Assembly: GCA_024644655.1 (NCBI GenBank)
Contig: JAHEHJ010000010.1
Coordinates: 1-63,274 of the forward strand
Origin: Flavobacterium sp.
GTDB lineage: Bacteria; Bacteroidota; Bacteroidia; Flavobacteriales; Flavobacteriaceae
Direction: 5' to 3'
DNA length: 63,274 nucleotides
Below, piece after piece: positions 52,834 to 63,007 of the stretch. A program made the translations under genes and the position numbers. A model generated the notes under the pieces. The model did no database searches, had not been told where the DNA came from, and saw only the letters and a program-made list of their open reading frames with translations. The stretch's first letter is position 1; every line of letters starts with the position of its first letter.

Positions 52834-54687
52834 ATGTCAGAACAAAATCAATATACAGAAGATAATATACGCTCGCTTGATTGGAAAGAACACATTCGAA
52901 TGCGACCAGGTATGTATATCGGAAAACTGGGTGATGGTTCTTCTCCCGATGATGGTATTTACATCTTACTCAAAGAGGTCATGGATAACTGTATTGATGA
53001 GTTTGTCATGGGTGCTGGAAAAGTTATTGAAGTGACAATTAAAGACAAGCTAGTATCGGTTCGTGATTATGGACGTGGAATACCATTGGGTAAAGTGGTT
53101 GATGTAGTTTCCAAAATGAATACGGGTGGAAAATATGATTCCAAAGCCTTTAAGAAGTCGGTAGGTTTGAATGGAGTAGGAACTAAGGCAGTCAATGCTT
53201 TGTCTAATTATTTCCGGGTAGAATCGGTTCGAGATAACCAACAAAAGGCTGCTGAATTTTCTGCGGGTAATTTGACTGTTGAAGAAGACATCATTGAATC
53301 TACCAAACGAAAAGGTACTAAAGTTTCTTTTGTGGCTGATGAGGCTATTTTTAAGAACTACAAATACAGAAATGAGTATATTATTAAAATGCTCAAAAAC
53401 TACTGTTATTTGAATACAGGACTGACTATTTACTTCAATGGGGAGAAATTCTATTCCGATAACGGTTTAAAAGATTTACTGGAAGAAACTATTACGGAGG
53501 AAGATATGCAATATCCAATCATCCATTTGTTGGGTGATGACATTGAAATAGCATTGACACATAGTAAATCACAATATTCAGAAGAATACCATTCGTTTGT
53601 TAATGGTCAAAATACCACTCAAGGTGGAACACATTTGGGAGCTTTTCGAGAGGCAATAGTAAAAACGATTAAAGAGTTTTACAACAAACCCTTCGAAGCA
53701 TCTGACATTCGTAAATCGATAGTTTCAGCTGTTTCTATAAAAGTAGAAGAACCTGTTTTTGAATCACAAACTAAAACCAAGTTAGGTTCCACAGAAATAG
53801 GTCCAAATGGACCATCCGTGAGAACGTTTGTAAATGATTTTATCAAGAACAAATTAGATAACTTTCTGCATAAAAACCCTGAAGTAGCTGATTTGTTATT
53901 GCGCAAAATCCTTCAAGCGGAAAGAGAACGAAAAGAATTGTCAGGAATCAGAAAGTTGGCTAAGGATCGTGCTAAGAAAGCTAGTTTACACAACAAAAAA
54001 CTACGCGATTGCCGTGTGCATTTGACCGATGCTAAAAATCCTAGAAGTTTAGAAAGCACCTTGTTTATTACTGAGGGAGACTCGGCTTCGGGTTCCATCA
54101 CGAAATCAAGAGATGTGAATACACAAGCCGTATTTAGTTTGAGGGGTAAACCATTGAATTCGTATGGCATGACCAAAAAGATTGTATACGAAAACGAAGA
54201 GTTTAACTTGTTACAAGCTGCTTTAGACATTGAAGAAGATATGGGTGATTTGCGATACAATAATATTGTAATTGCTACAGATGCCGATGTTGATGGAATG
54301 CACATTCGCTTATTATTGATTACCTTCTTTTTACAGTTTTTCCCAGAGTTGATTAAAGACGGACATTTGTATATACTACAAACACCATTATTCCGAGTCC
54401 GAAATAAAAAAGAAACCATTTATTGTTATAGTGAAGAAGAACGAGTAAATGCCATTGAAAAGTTGAAGCCAAAACCCGAAATTACACGATTTAAGGGGTT
54501 GGGGGAGATTTCACCTGATGAGTTTAAACATTTTATTGGACAAGATATTCGTTTAGATCCAATTATGTTGGATAAAGCCACTTCAATAGAGACCTTATTG
54601 GAATTCTATATGGGTAAAAATACACCTGACCGTCAGGATTTCATTATCAATAATCTGAAAGTGGAATTGGATGTAATTGAAAAGTAG
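52834..54687 (+). CDS. parE: Type IIA DNA topoisomerase subunit B (ParE-like)
   Basis: I start at ATG 52834 ([20 protein letters not shown], 617 residues). The frame is open upstream to GTG 52783, but those 17 residues come from a repeat. The protein has the GHKL ATPase ([39 protein letters not shown]), a transducer domain and TOPRIM ([22 protein letters not shown]). It unlinks chromosomes with ParC, encoded 58 bp downstream. I call it ParE rather than GyrB because of the adjacent A subunit; this is not certain. Confidence 0.92.
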   Translation: MSEQNQYTEDNIRSLDWKEHIRMRPGMYIGKLGDGSSPDDGIYILLKEVMDNCIDEFVMGAGKVIEVTIKDKLVSVRDYGRGIPLGKVVDVVSKMNTGGKYDSKAFKKSVGLNGVGTKAVNALSNYFRVESVRDNQQKAAEFSAGNLTVEEDIIESTKRKGTKVSFVADEAIFKNYKYRNEYIIKMLKNYCYLNTGLTIYFNGEKFYSDNGLKDLLEETITEEDMQYPIIHLLGDDIEIALTHSKSQYSEEYHSFVNGQNTTQGGTHLGAFREAIVKTIKEFYNKPFEASDIRKSIVSAVSIKVEEPVFESQTKTKLGSTEIGPNGPSVRTFVNDFIKNKLDNFLHKNPEVADLLLRKILQAERERKELSGIRKLAKDRAKKASLHNKKLRDCRVHLTDAKNPRSLESTLFITEGDSASGSITKSRDVNTQAVFSLRGKPLNSYGMTKKIVYENEEFNLLQAALDIEEDMGDLRYNNIVIATDADVDGMHIRLLLITFFLQFFPELIKDGHLYILQTPLFRVRNKKETIYCYSEEERVNAIEKLKPKPEITRFKGLGEISPDEFKHFIGQDIRLDPIMLDKATSIETLLEFYMGKNTPDRQDFIINNLKVELDVIEK

Positions 54688-54745
54688 TTAATTAATAAGA
54701 TACTGTACTACTGTTATTGAATAAGAGTACTAAAGTTTAGCATAC

Positions 54746-57478
54746 ATGAAAGACGAAGAAGACGATATTATCCCAAATGAAGACGAAAGCAATGAGTCGT
54801 TAAACGATTCTTCTGCAGAGGAAGGAAATGAAGATGCTATAGAAGAAGGTTTTGAGGATGTAATTCGGCCCTCAACGGGGAGTCATTTTTACGAAAATGA
54901 TGAAAATCCAGAAGATACCATTACTAAAGTAACAGGTATGTACAAAGATTGGTTCTTGGATTACGCTTCTTATGTAATCTTAGAGCGCGCCGTGCCCGCA
55001 ATAGAAGATGGGTTTAAACCTGTGCAACGGCGTATTATGCACTCTATGAAAGAGTTGGATGACGGGCGATATAATAAAGTAGCAAATATCGTGGGCCATA
55101 CAATGCAGTACCATCCTCATGGAGATGCAAGTATAGGAGATGCTATGGTCCAAATTGGTCAAAAAGACTTAATCATAGACATGCAGGGTAACTGGGGAAA
55201 TATCCTAACAGGAGATAGTGCTGCGGCATCCCGTTACATAGAAGCCCGTATATCTAAATTTGGACACGATGTGTTGTTTTCCCCGAAAATTACCGAATGG
55301 GGGGTGTCCTATGATGGTCGTCGTGCTGAACCGATTAACCTTCCAGTTAAATTCCCTTTGTTATTAGCTCAAGGTGCAGAAGGAATTGCTGTGGGGCTTT
55401 CTACTAAAATATTGCCTCATAACTTTAATGAATTAATTGATTGTTCTATTAAAGTTTTGAAAAACAAACCATTTACTTTATTTCCTGATTTTCCAACTGC
55501 TGGTATAGCTGATGTATCGGGTTATAATGATGGTCTTCGTGGTGGAAGGGTTAGAGTACGTGCTAAAATTAACCAATTGGACAAACAAACATTGGTTATT
55601 ACCCAGATTCCGTTTTCTACTAATACGTCGACTTTAATTGACAGTATTTTGAAAGCAAATGAAAAAGGAAAGATTAAAGTTAAAAAGATTGAAGACAATA
55701 CAGCTGCTGAGGTTGAAATATTAATTCATCTCCCTACAGGAGTATCTCCAGATAAAACTATAGATGCTTTATATGCATTTACTGCTTGTGAAACGTCTGT
55801 AGCACCATTAGGTTGTGTGATTGAGAATCATAAACCACGCTTTATTGGAGTGACTGATATGTTGAAAATATCAACAAATCGCACCGTAGATTTATTAAAG
55901 CGTGAACTAGAAATTCAATTGGATGAATTGGAGAATAAATGGCATTTTGCTACCCTAGAGAAAATATTTATTCGGGAAGAAATGTACATCGACTTCAAAT
56001 TGTATTCGGATAGAGAGTCTTTATATGTCTACTTGTACAATCAATTTAAACCGTTTTCGAAATCATTTGTTCGTGAGATACATGATGATGATTTACAAAA
56101 GTTAACCCAAATACCGATGATTCGTATTACCCGTTTTGATTCGGATAAAGCTGATGATGCCATTTCAAAGCTAGAAGCCGAAATGGAACAGGTAAAACAT
56201 CATTTAGACCATATAATCGATTATACTGTTGACTTTTTCCAAATGCTAAAGGATAAATATGGTAAAGGAAGAGAACGTCAAACGGAGTTGCGTAGTTTTG
56301 ATAATATAGAAGCAACTAAAGTTGCCTTGCGTAATACAAAACTCTATGTGAATAGAGAAGAAGGCTTCTTTGGAACGGGATTGAAGAAAGATGAGTATGT
56401 TGCCGATTGTTCAGATATTGATGATGTAATTGTGTTTTTACGAGATGGTAAGATGATGGTGGCTAAAGTAGATGAAAAGAAATTCGTAGGTAAAGACATT
56501 ATTCATGTAGCCGTATTTGATAAAAATGATAAGCGCACGATTTACAACATGATTTACCGAGATGGTAAAAATGGATCAGCATTTATAAAACGTTTTAATG
56601 TGTCAGGTGTTACTCGAGATAAGTTTTATGATTTGACACAAGAGAAAGCAGGTTCCCAAGTATTGTATTTTTCGGCAAATCCAAATGGGGAAGCGGAAGT
56701 CGTTACGATATTGTTACGCCAAATTGGAAGTGTAAAAAAACTTAAATGGGATGTGGATTTTACGGATATTGCTATAAAAGGAAGAGCGTCTCGTGGAAAT
56801 ACAGTTACCAAATATCCAATTAAGAAAATCGAATTAAAAGAAAAAGGAATATCAACCTTACGTCCACGTAAAGTGTGGTTTGATGATACTGTTCAGCGTC
56901 TTAATGTAGATGGAAGAGGTGAGTTGCTTGGAGAGTTCAGACCAAATGATCGATTGTTGATTATTAACCAAAATGGAAAACTTAAAACCATTATCCCTGA
57001 ATTGACTACTCATTTTGAAGAGGGTATGATTGTTTTGGAGAAATGGAATCCAAACAAACCTATTTCAGCAATCTATTTTGATGGCGAAAAAGACCGGTAT
57101 TTTGTGAAGCGATTCTTAGTTGAAAATGAGAATAAAGAAGAAATATTTATTTCAGAACATGAAAAGTCCCAATTAGAAATAGTTTCTACCGATTGGCGCC
57201 CTATGGCTGAAGTTGTGTTTGCAAAAGTAAAAGGGGTTCAAAAAGAAACATTGACAGTTGATTTGGAACAATTTATTACTGTAAAAGGTATTAAAGCGAT
57301 TGGAAACCAATTGACAACAGATAAATTAAAACAAGTGAATTTATTGGATCCATTGCCATATGAAGAACCCGAACCTGAAGAAGAGGAAGTTTTAGAAGGA
57401 CATGATTCCACAGCAGAAACAGAGAATATTCAAACAGAATTGGATGATGATGGGCAAATTACTTTGTCTTTAGAATAA
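54746..57478 (+). CDS. parC: Type IIA DNA topoisomerase subunit A (ParC-like)
   Basis: The 910-residue protein holds the breakage-reunion domain with the catalytic Tyr in GDSAAASRYIEARIS, preceded by the winged-helix block RIMHSMKELDDGRYNKVANIVGHTMQYHPHGDASIGDA. A C-terminal beta-propeller-like region follows. Unusual are a very acidic N-terminal extension of about 50 residues (EEDDIIPNEDESNES…) and an acidic C-terminal tail (EEPEPEEEEVLEG). It pairs with the ParE product. The gene is followed by a bidirectional terminator. Confidence 0.93.
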   Translation: MKDEEDDIIPNEDESNESLNDSSAEEGNEDAIEEGFEDVIRPSTGSHFYENDENPEDTITKVTGMYKDWFLDYASYVILERAVPAIEDGFKPVQRRIMHSMKELDDGRYNKVANIVGHTMQYHPHGDASIGDAMVQIGQKDLIIDMQGNWGNILTGDSAAASRYIEARISKFGHDVLFSPKITEWGVSYDGRRAEPINLPVKFPLLLAQGAEGIAVGLSTKILPHNFNELIDCSIKVLKNKPFTLFPDFPTAGIADVSGYNDGLRGGRVRVRAKINQLDKQTLVITQIPFSTNTSTLIDSILKANEKGKIKVKKIEDNTAAEVEILIHLPTGVSPDKTIDALYAFTACETSVAPLGCVIENHKPRFIGVTDMLKISTNRTVDLLKRELEIQLDELENKWHFATLEKIFIREEMYIDFKLYSDRESLYVYLYNQFKPFSKSFVREIHDDDLQKLTQIPMIRITRFDSDKADDAISKLEAEMEQVKHHLDHIIDYTVDFFQMLKDKYGKGRERQTELRSFDNIEATKVALRNTKLYVNREEGFFGTGLKKDEYVADCSDIDDVIVFLRDGKMMVAKVDEKKFVGKDIIHVAVFDKNDKRTIYNMIYRDGKNGSAFIKRFNVSGVTRDKFYDLTQEKAGSQVLYFSANPNGEAEVVTILLRQIGSVKKLKWDVDFTDIAIKGRASRGNTVTKYPIKKIELKEKGISTLRPRKVWFDDTVQRLNVDGRGELLGEFRPNDRLLIINQNGKLKTIIPELTTHFEEGMIVLEKWNPNKPISAIYFDGEKDRYFVKRFLVENENKEEIFISEHEKSQLEIVSTDWRPMAEVVFAKVKGVQKETLTVDLEQFITVKGIKAIGNQLTTDKLKQVNLLDPLPYEEPEPEEEEVLEGHDSTAETENIQTELDDDGQITLSLE

Positions 57479-57509
57479 AAGAAATCCCGCTTATTGCGGG
57501 ATTTCTTTT
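57477..57509 (+). terminator. Bidirectional terminator between parC and the histidine kinase
   Basis: 14-bp perfect stem AAAAGAAATCCCGC with a 5-nt loop; T-rich on the plus side, A-rich at the start, so it can serve both convergent genes. Confidence 0.88.
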
Positions 57510-57535
57510 ATTCTAATAAAATGTAAATTCATTAG

Positions 57536-59629
57536 TTATTTCTTTAATTGTTCTTCAATCAATTCAAACAAGCGTTCTTTTTGGAGTGGTTTTGTGATGT
57601 AGCCAGTAAATCCAGCCGCAAAAATGCGTTCTTGATCTTCAGTCGAAGCATAAGCTGTTTGTGCTATGATGGGTAGGTTAGGTCTAAGAGGCCGAATTAA
57701 TTCTAATGCTTGAAAACCATTCATTATAGGCATTTTGATGTCCATGAGCACCAAATCAATATTGGGATTTTCAAAACAAATAGAAACAGCTTCTTGTCCA
57801 TTGACAGCTCTAAGAATGGTGTAGTTTTTCAAACTCATGATTTTTTGAAACAACAAGAAATTGATGTTGTCATCTTCTGCTATGAGTAAGGTTAAATTAT
57901 TATCCTTTTTTGGTGCGGAATCATTGATAGTTTGTACTACAATATGTTCATTTACATCATATTCAAGTGGTATGGTAAACGAAAACTTAGAACCTATACC
58001 TACTTCCGATTTTAATGTTATAGTACCTCTAAGTAATTCTACATAGGCTTTTGTAATAGCCAATCCTAATCCGAGACCTCCTTCTTGAATGGCTAAATCA
58101 CTATCAACCCTTTTAAAACGGTCAAATATGAATTTTTGGTTTTCTTTTGTAATTCCCAATCCAGTATCTGTAATGTTGAACTTGATGGATTTACTAGTGG
58201 TTTGTATTTCATAACCAAAACTTACAGTTCCTTTTTCAGTATATTTTATTCCGTTTGTAACTAAGTTAATGATGATTTGTTTTAATTTGGTTTCATCTGT
58301 TAATATGTTGTATTCGGCAGGATGGTTCGGTTTTTTTAATTCTAGAGTTACATTTTTAGTTTTAGCAATTGTAATATTGATGGTTTCAAATACTTCTAAT
58401 AAAAAAGATTCTAGATTTAGACTAGTATAGTTAGGTACAATTTGGTTAGAATCAATTTTAGACATTTCTATTAAATCATCAATAATAGAAACTAGACTTT
58501 TGCCGCTTTTGTCGATTACTTTTAAGTATTCCATACGTTCATCGTCCGATAATTGAGTTGTCATCATTAAATCAGTGAATCCATTGATGGCATTCATAGG
58601 GGTTCGGATTTCATGTGAAAGGTTGGCTAAAAAAGAAGATTTTAAACGGTCACTTTCCTCTGCTTTAAGTTTGGCATTAACTAATTCTTTTTTGTGTTTG
58701 TTGTTTTCTTCAAACAATTCCCCAATATGTCTAAATTCTCCAGTAGTAGTTTTAAGTTCTTTTATAGCATTTCGATTTCCGGTCTCTAATACTTTTCGAA
58801 TTAGGTCTAAAGGATAATATACCAATCGACGAGTTAAAATCAAATTGAGGAGTAGGTTGATGATGAAAGTGAAAATAATAAGGTATAATATAGTAGTAGT
58901 ATTTTCAAAATACACTTCAAACTTTCTTTGAAATAAGAGATTATTAATAATTGTGCCTTTTGAATCGGCTAATGGAATAATAGCCGATATAGTATGTTGG
59001 CTTGGTTTGACAATTGTATTAGCAGTAGTAAAAGCGATTTTGGAATCGGTAAGTGTTTCCAATTCCTTAAAATAACGTTCATCAATTAACCGAACTACAA
59101 AGAAATAGCCACTAGCTTTGGTTTTGTTTTTATGTAAATCAAATGAAGGGTGAACTGCCGCTCCAAATACTTCAACATATCCTTCTGGGATTTTCATGTA
59201 AAACTTACTTAATCCAGCTGAATTAAGAGCTGTCATGGCAGCTTTAGGTATAAAATCAATAGTATGGATGTGCGATGTAGTAGTATGGGTAATAAACTGC
59301 TGGTTTACATCATAGGCTACCATATAGTCTGCCTTGTAAATGTCTACTTCTTTAGCTATAATGGTATTATACCATGCAACGTCCTTAGTGGTTACAAATG
59401 TTAAAAATTCGTCCCAGTTCGTGTCATTATTGATTGAAACTGTGATTGGACTTGAGTTCATGCGAATCAATTGACTCACTTGAGTATTGTATTGTTCTGT
59501 AGAATCGGTATAAACTTGCTTCTCTACTTGTTTGGTGTAATAATACAAAGAAAAATAGAGCATTATGAAAATAACACTTGACGAAAAGATGAGTAAAACT
59601 ATTTTAGGATAGGTCTTTTTTACAATCAT
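57536..59629 (-). CDS. Hybrid sensor histidine kinase with CHASE4 domain
   Basis: The 697-residue protein has a first membrane segment at about 8-30, a periplasmic CHASE4 sensor (about 40-225), a second membrane segment at about 236-260, and a cytoplasmic coiled region. HisKA holds the phospho-acceptor His339 in FLANLSHEIRTPMN; the ATPase has FIFDRFKRVDSD and GLGLGLAITKAYVELL; and a C-terminal receiver has phospho-acceptor D630 in LVLMDIKMPIMNG. It has no HTH or output domain, so the signal must pass to a separate protein; none is nearby. The ligand is unknown. Confidence 0.92.
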   Translation of the reverse strand: MIVKKTYPKIVLLIFSSSVIFIMLYFSLYYYTKQVEKQVYTDSTEQYNTQVSQLIRMNSSPITVSINNDTNWDEFLTFVTTKDVAWYNTIIAKEVDIYKADYMVAYDVNQQFITHTTTSHIHTIDFIPKAAMTALNSAGLSKFYMKIPEGYVEVFGAAVHPSFDLHKNKTKASGYFFVVRLIDERYFKELETLTDSKIAFTTANTIVKPSQHTISAIIPLADSKGTIINNLLFQRKFEVYFENTTTILYLIIFTFIINLLLNLILTRRLVYYPLDLIRKVLETGNRNAIKELKTTTGEFRHIGELFEENNKHKKELVNAKLKAEESDRLKSSFLANLSHEIRTPMNAINGFTDLMMTTQLSDDERMEYLKVIDKSGKSLVSIIDDLIEMSKIDSNQIVPNYTSLNLESFLLEVFETINITIAKTKNVTLELKKPNHPAEYNILTDETKLKQIIINLVTNGIKYTEKGTVSFGYEIQTTSKSIKFNITDTGLGITKENQKFIFDRFKRVDSDLAIQEGGLGLGLAITKAYVELLRGTITLKSEVGIGSKFSFTIPLEYDVNEHIVVQTINDSAPKKDNNLTLLIAEDDNINFLLFQKIMSLKNYTILRAVNGQEAVSICFENPNIDLVLMDIKMPIMNGFQALELIRPLRPNLPIIAQTAYASTEDQERIFAAGFTGYITKPLQKERLFELIEEQLKK

Positions 59630-59654
59630 GTGTCACACATTTCAGTTTACAATA

Positions 59655-59662
59655 CAAACCTA
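59655..59662 (-). promoter_or_regulatory. -7 box for the CHASE4 kinase gene
   Basis: On the minus strand TAGGTTTG, a match to TAnnTTTG, 26-33 bp before the start codon at 59629. The -33 is not clear. The rest of 59663-59928 holds no gene that I can see. Confidence 0.45.
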
Positions 59663-59928
59663 AGTTAACATAAAAAAATGAATTATTGTATAGAACACTG
59701 TAATAATATTTAGTTTTAGCATTTAAATATCATATATTCAATTCGTTATGAGGTTTTTTATTAATTCAAATTAAAAAAGAGCTTTAGTTTTAACTATAGT
59801 GGGGTAGTATAATAGTCAAATATGAAATATTAGGTAATGAAAATAAATGTTATTCGAAATAAGAAGTTTAGGTTACAATGATATTGCCAAACAGATTACT
59901 TCGAATCACTTATGTATAGAAAAATGAA

Positions 59929-61038
59929 TTATAGTCCTAACGCGGCTTTTGTTTTTGGAGATAATCCATCTTTATGTAGTAATACAGATATGGATTTTAA
60001 GCGTAAATAGGCAACGCTCATGTATACATAACCCTCTTTTCCAGATTCGCTACCCCATGAGTTTTTTACTTTATAATATACTTTTCCTGTTTGGTCTTTT
60101 ACTTTACCAACAATATGCATCAAATGGTCATCAGTAGTAGCATAACTTTCAAATTGAGCTTGACGGATTGCAGGGGTAATTGTTTTTTCGGGCTTGATTT
60201 CTTTTAAAATCGTTTTAGTATCAGCAGGGTTTTCAGGTATTGCAGCGACACCTATTTTGCCAGAAAAACTAGCTTCTGATACGTCAGTATCTAATGCTAG
60301 TGTAAATCCTTTATCTAGTGCATAGTCAATATTTTGCATATACTCATCTAAAGGCAAATTATAAAATAAGCCATTTGAAAAATTATCAGGAATATCCAAT
60401 AAAAAAGGTTGGTAAAATGGTTCATGGGTATATGAAGAAATCGTAATATAATTTTTAGGGTTTAGCTCGGTGCTTTTGAAAAAAGAAGTGGGTGTATACT
60501 GAACGCCTTCATAAGTAAACTCAGTTGGTGCCTTACCCATATAGTTATCTAAAACTGTAGATATTGCATTTTTCCAATCGGGTGCCAACTCAACTAGTGG
60601 ATTAGCAACATAGGATTTTAATAATGTTTCCATGGCAGTTACCATTGCCGCATGATCATAGGGTGCGTCTGCAGATACTTTTCCACTATAAACACTTTGA
60701 GGTACAACACCATAATCTCGTGCTGAATAGATTACATCATGAGCTAACCCACCTTCTCCAAATTGGGCTTTTCCTTGTCGCATTACATAAACCCATGCCT
60801 TTTTAGAATATGTATTACGTACAGTAAACATTTCTGAAAGGTCTATATGCTTACCAGTAGTGCGTATTATTTCAGCTTCTAAGAATGAAGTTGTAGAGAA
60901 ACTCCAACAGGTTCCAGTTTGGTCTTGAGAGATAACTGGATTTGCAACTATATCCTTAATGGTTTGAAATTCATAAGTTTGGGAAAATCCTAAAGTACTA
61001 ATGCATAAAAAAGCAAAGCTGAAAAGATATTTATTCAT
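59929..61038 (-). CDS. Secreted C1-family cysteine peptidase (bleomycin hydrolase-like)
   Basis: The 369-residue protein has a signal peptide (MNKYLFSFAFLCISTLGFSQ). The papain-type triad is visible: Cys44 in DQTGTCWSFSTTSFLEAE, His308 in TDDHLMHIVG and Asn326 in VKNSWG. The closest family is the C1B aminopeptidase C/bleomycin hydrolase type, by the insert LSEMFTVRNTYSKKAW; but C1B enzymes are normally cytosolic, while this one is exported. It likely cleaves peptides in the periplasm. It is alone on the minus strand. Confidence 0.9.
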   Translation of the reverse strand: MNKYLFSFAFLCISTLGFSQTYEFQTIKDIVANPVISQDQTGTCWSFSTTSFLEAEIIRTTGKHIDLSEMFTVRNTYSKKAWVYVMRQGKAQFGEGGLAHDVIYSARDYGVVPQSVYSGKVSADAPYDHAAMVTAMETLLKSYVANPLVELAPDWKNAISTVLDNYMGKAPTEFTYEGVQYTPTSFFKSTELNPKNYITISSYTHEPFYQPFLLDIPDNFSNGLFYNLPLDEYMQNIDYALDKGFTLALDTDVSEASFSGKIGVAAIPENPADTKTILKEIKPEKTITPAIRQAQFESYATTDDHLMHIVGKVKDQTGKVYYKVKNSWGSESGKEGYVYMSVAYLRLKSISVLLHKDGLSPKTKAALGL

Positions 61039-61165
61039 AAGTATTCCTATTGGGTTTGAAATTTCAGTTAAAAATCATTTATTTTTACGCTAAAATAATG
61101 CAAATCCGTTAGGGGCAAATTATTTTAACATAAAAAGTAAACATTGATAATACAAATCCTTTGTT

Positions 61166-62005
61166 ATGAGTACTATAGATTGGAAATCAGTAAGAGAATT
61201 TGAAGATATAACCTATAAAAAGTGCCAAGGTGTAGCTCGTATTGCATTCAACCGACCGGATGTTCGTAATGCCTTTCGTCCAAAGACTACTGCTGAATTA
61301 TTGCAAGCTTTTCACGATGCACAAGAAGACACTTCTATAGGGGTGGTTTTATTGTCTGCTGAAGGCCCATCTTCAAAGGATGGTATTTGGTCTTTTTGTA
61401 GTGGAGGTGATCAAAAGGCTAGAGGTCACCAAGGGTATGTGGGTGAAGATGGATATCATCGTTTGAATATATTAGATGTACAAAGACTCATTCGATTTAT
61501 GCCTAAGGCTGTTATTGCAGTAGTTCCAGGATGGGCAGTTGGTGGAGGACATAGTCTGCATGTGGTTTGTGATTTGACACTTGCTAGTAAAGAACATGCC
61601 ATATTCAAACAAACAGATGCTGATGTAACGAGTTTTGATGGGGGTTATGGGTCTGCATATTTAGCTAAAATGGTAGGGCAAAAGAAGGCACGTGAAATTT
61701 TCTTTTTAGGCCGTAATTATTCGGCTCAAGAAGCCTTTGAAATGGGTATGGTGAATGCTGTAATTCCTCACGAAGAACTTGAAAGCACTGCTTTTGAATG
61801 GGCTCAAGAAATTTTGGCAAAATCACCAACCTCAATTAAAATGTTGAAATTTGCTATGAATCTTACCGATGATGGTATGGTTGGTCAACAAGTATTTGCA
61901 GGAGAAGCAACTCGTTTAGCTTATATGACAGAAGAAGCCCAAGAAGGAAGGGATGCCTTTTTAGAGAAGCGCAAACCTAATTTTGAAAAGAAATGGTTGC
62001 CTTAA
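61166..62005 (+). CDS. menB: 1,4-dihydroxy-2-naphthoyl-CoA synthase
   Basis: MenB closes the ring of o-succinylbenzoyl-CoA in menaquinone synthesis. The 279-residue crotonase-fold protein has FNRPDVRNAFRPKT, the bicarbonate-type loop SFCSGGDQKARG, GWAVGGGHSLHVVCDLTLAS, and DADVTSFDGGYGSAYLA with the catalytic Asp/Tyr region. Length is as expected. menA follows 66 bp on. Confidence 0.96.
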   Translation: MSTIDWKSVREFEDITYKKCQGVARIAFNRPDVRNAFRPKTTAELLQAFHDAQEDTSIGVVLLSAEGPSSKDGIWSFCSGGDQKARGHQGYVGEDGYHRLNILDVQRLIRFMPKAVIAVVPGWAVGGGHSLHVVCDLTLASKEHAIFKQTDADVTSFDGGYGSAYLAKMVGQKKAREIFFLGRNYSAQEAFEMGMVNAVIPHEELESTAFEWAQEILAKSPTSIKMLKFAMNLTDDGMVGQQVFAGEATRLAYMTEEAQEGRDAFLEKRKPNFEKKWLP

Positions 62006-62071
62006 AATAGAAATTGATTAAAACTACAAAACAACTTTAAGTATATCTAATATTCTAAATTAACTTAAAAT

Positions 62072-62995
62072 ATGAAACACTGGATTCAAGCAGCACGGCT
62101 TAGAACTTTACCACTATCAGTATCAGGGATTTTGGTAGGTAGTTTTTATGCGATGTCGCAAGCCATGTTCAATTGGAAAATTGTCATCTTTGCGTTATTA
62201 ACAACCTTGGGCTTACAGATATTATCCAATTTTGCCAATGATTACGGTGATGGCGTTAAAGGAACCGATAATGAAGATCGAGTAGGACCAAAGCGTGCTA
62301 TTCAAAGTGGCGTGATTACGCCTAAAGACATGAAGCTTGCTATGGCATTGACTTCATTTATTACATTAGGATTTGCATTGCTACTGATTTATTTTGCTTT
62401 TAAAGAGCGTTATCTGATTTATTCTTTAGTGTTTTTTGTCTTGGGAATATTGGCAATTGCTTCTGCTATACGATATACAGTTGGTAAAGGAGCCTATGGA
62501 TATAGAGGATATGGCGATGTATTTGTATTTGTGTTTTTCGGGATAGTAAGTACTTTTGGAGTCTATTTTATGTTTTCCAAGACTATCGATGTCTTATTGT
62601 TTTTGCCTGCAACGGCCATTGGGTTTTTAAGTGTGGCCGTATTGAACTTAAACAATATGCGAGATGAAGCTAGCGATAGAAAGGCGGGTAAAAACACACT
62701 AGTGGTCCAAATGGGGGGCGCTAAAGCCAAAATATACCACTACTTTTTGGTGGTGAGTGCTATGATATTGGTATTGGTTTTTGCTTTTTTGAATGGTTTT
62801 CATTTTGATCAATATCTTTTTGTAGTGGCCTATTTTCCTTTAATCAGCCATTTGATGTCTGTTCATCGCAATAAAGAGCCTAGATTACTGGATTCAGAAC
62901 TCAAGAAAGTAGCCTTGAGTACTTTCTTATTAGCTGTATTGCTTTCATTGAGTTTGATCTTTTTTATATCTGATATGATAGTCACATATATTTAA
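62072..62995 (+). CDS. menA: 1,4-dihydroxy-2-naphthoate polyprenyltransferase
   Basis: MenA attaches the prenyl side chain to 1,4-dihydroxy-2-naphthoate, giving demethylmenaquinone. The 307-residue integral membrane protein has about eight hydrophobic segments and the two Asp-rich UbiA motifs, NFANDYGDGVKGTDNEDR and NNMRDEASDRKAGK, which bind Mg-prenyl-diphosphate. It lies behind menB on the same strand. Confidence 0.95.
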   Translation: MKHWIQAARLRTLPLSVSGILVGSFYAMSQAMFNWKIVIFALLTTLGLQILSNFANDYGDGVKGTDNEDRVGPKRAIQSGVITPKDMKLAMALTSFITLGFALLLIYFAFKERYLIYSLVFFVLGILAIASAIRYTVGKGAYGYRGYGDVFVFVFFGIVSTFGVYFMFSKTIDVLLFLPATAIGFLSVAVLNLNNMRDEASDRKAGKNTLVVQMGGAKAKIYHYFLVVSAMILVLVFAFLNGFHFDQYLFVVAYFPLISHLMSVHRNKEPRLLDSELKKVALSTFLLAVLLSLSLIFFISDMIVTYI

Positions 62996-63007
62996 AAATT
63001 AATAAGT

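Noticed and set aside
53913..54419. 168-codon minus-strand frame opposite parE
   Set aside because: Antisense shadow of the TOPRIM region of parE; composition follows the coding strand.
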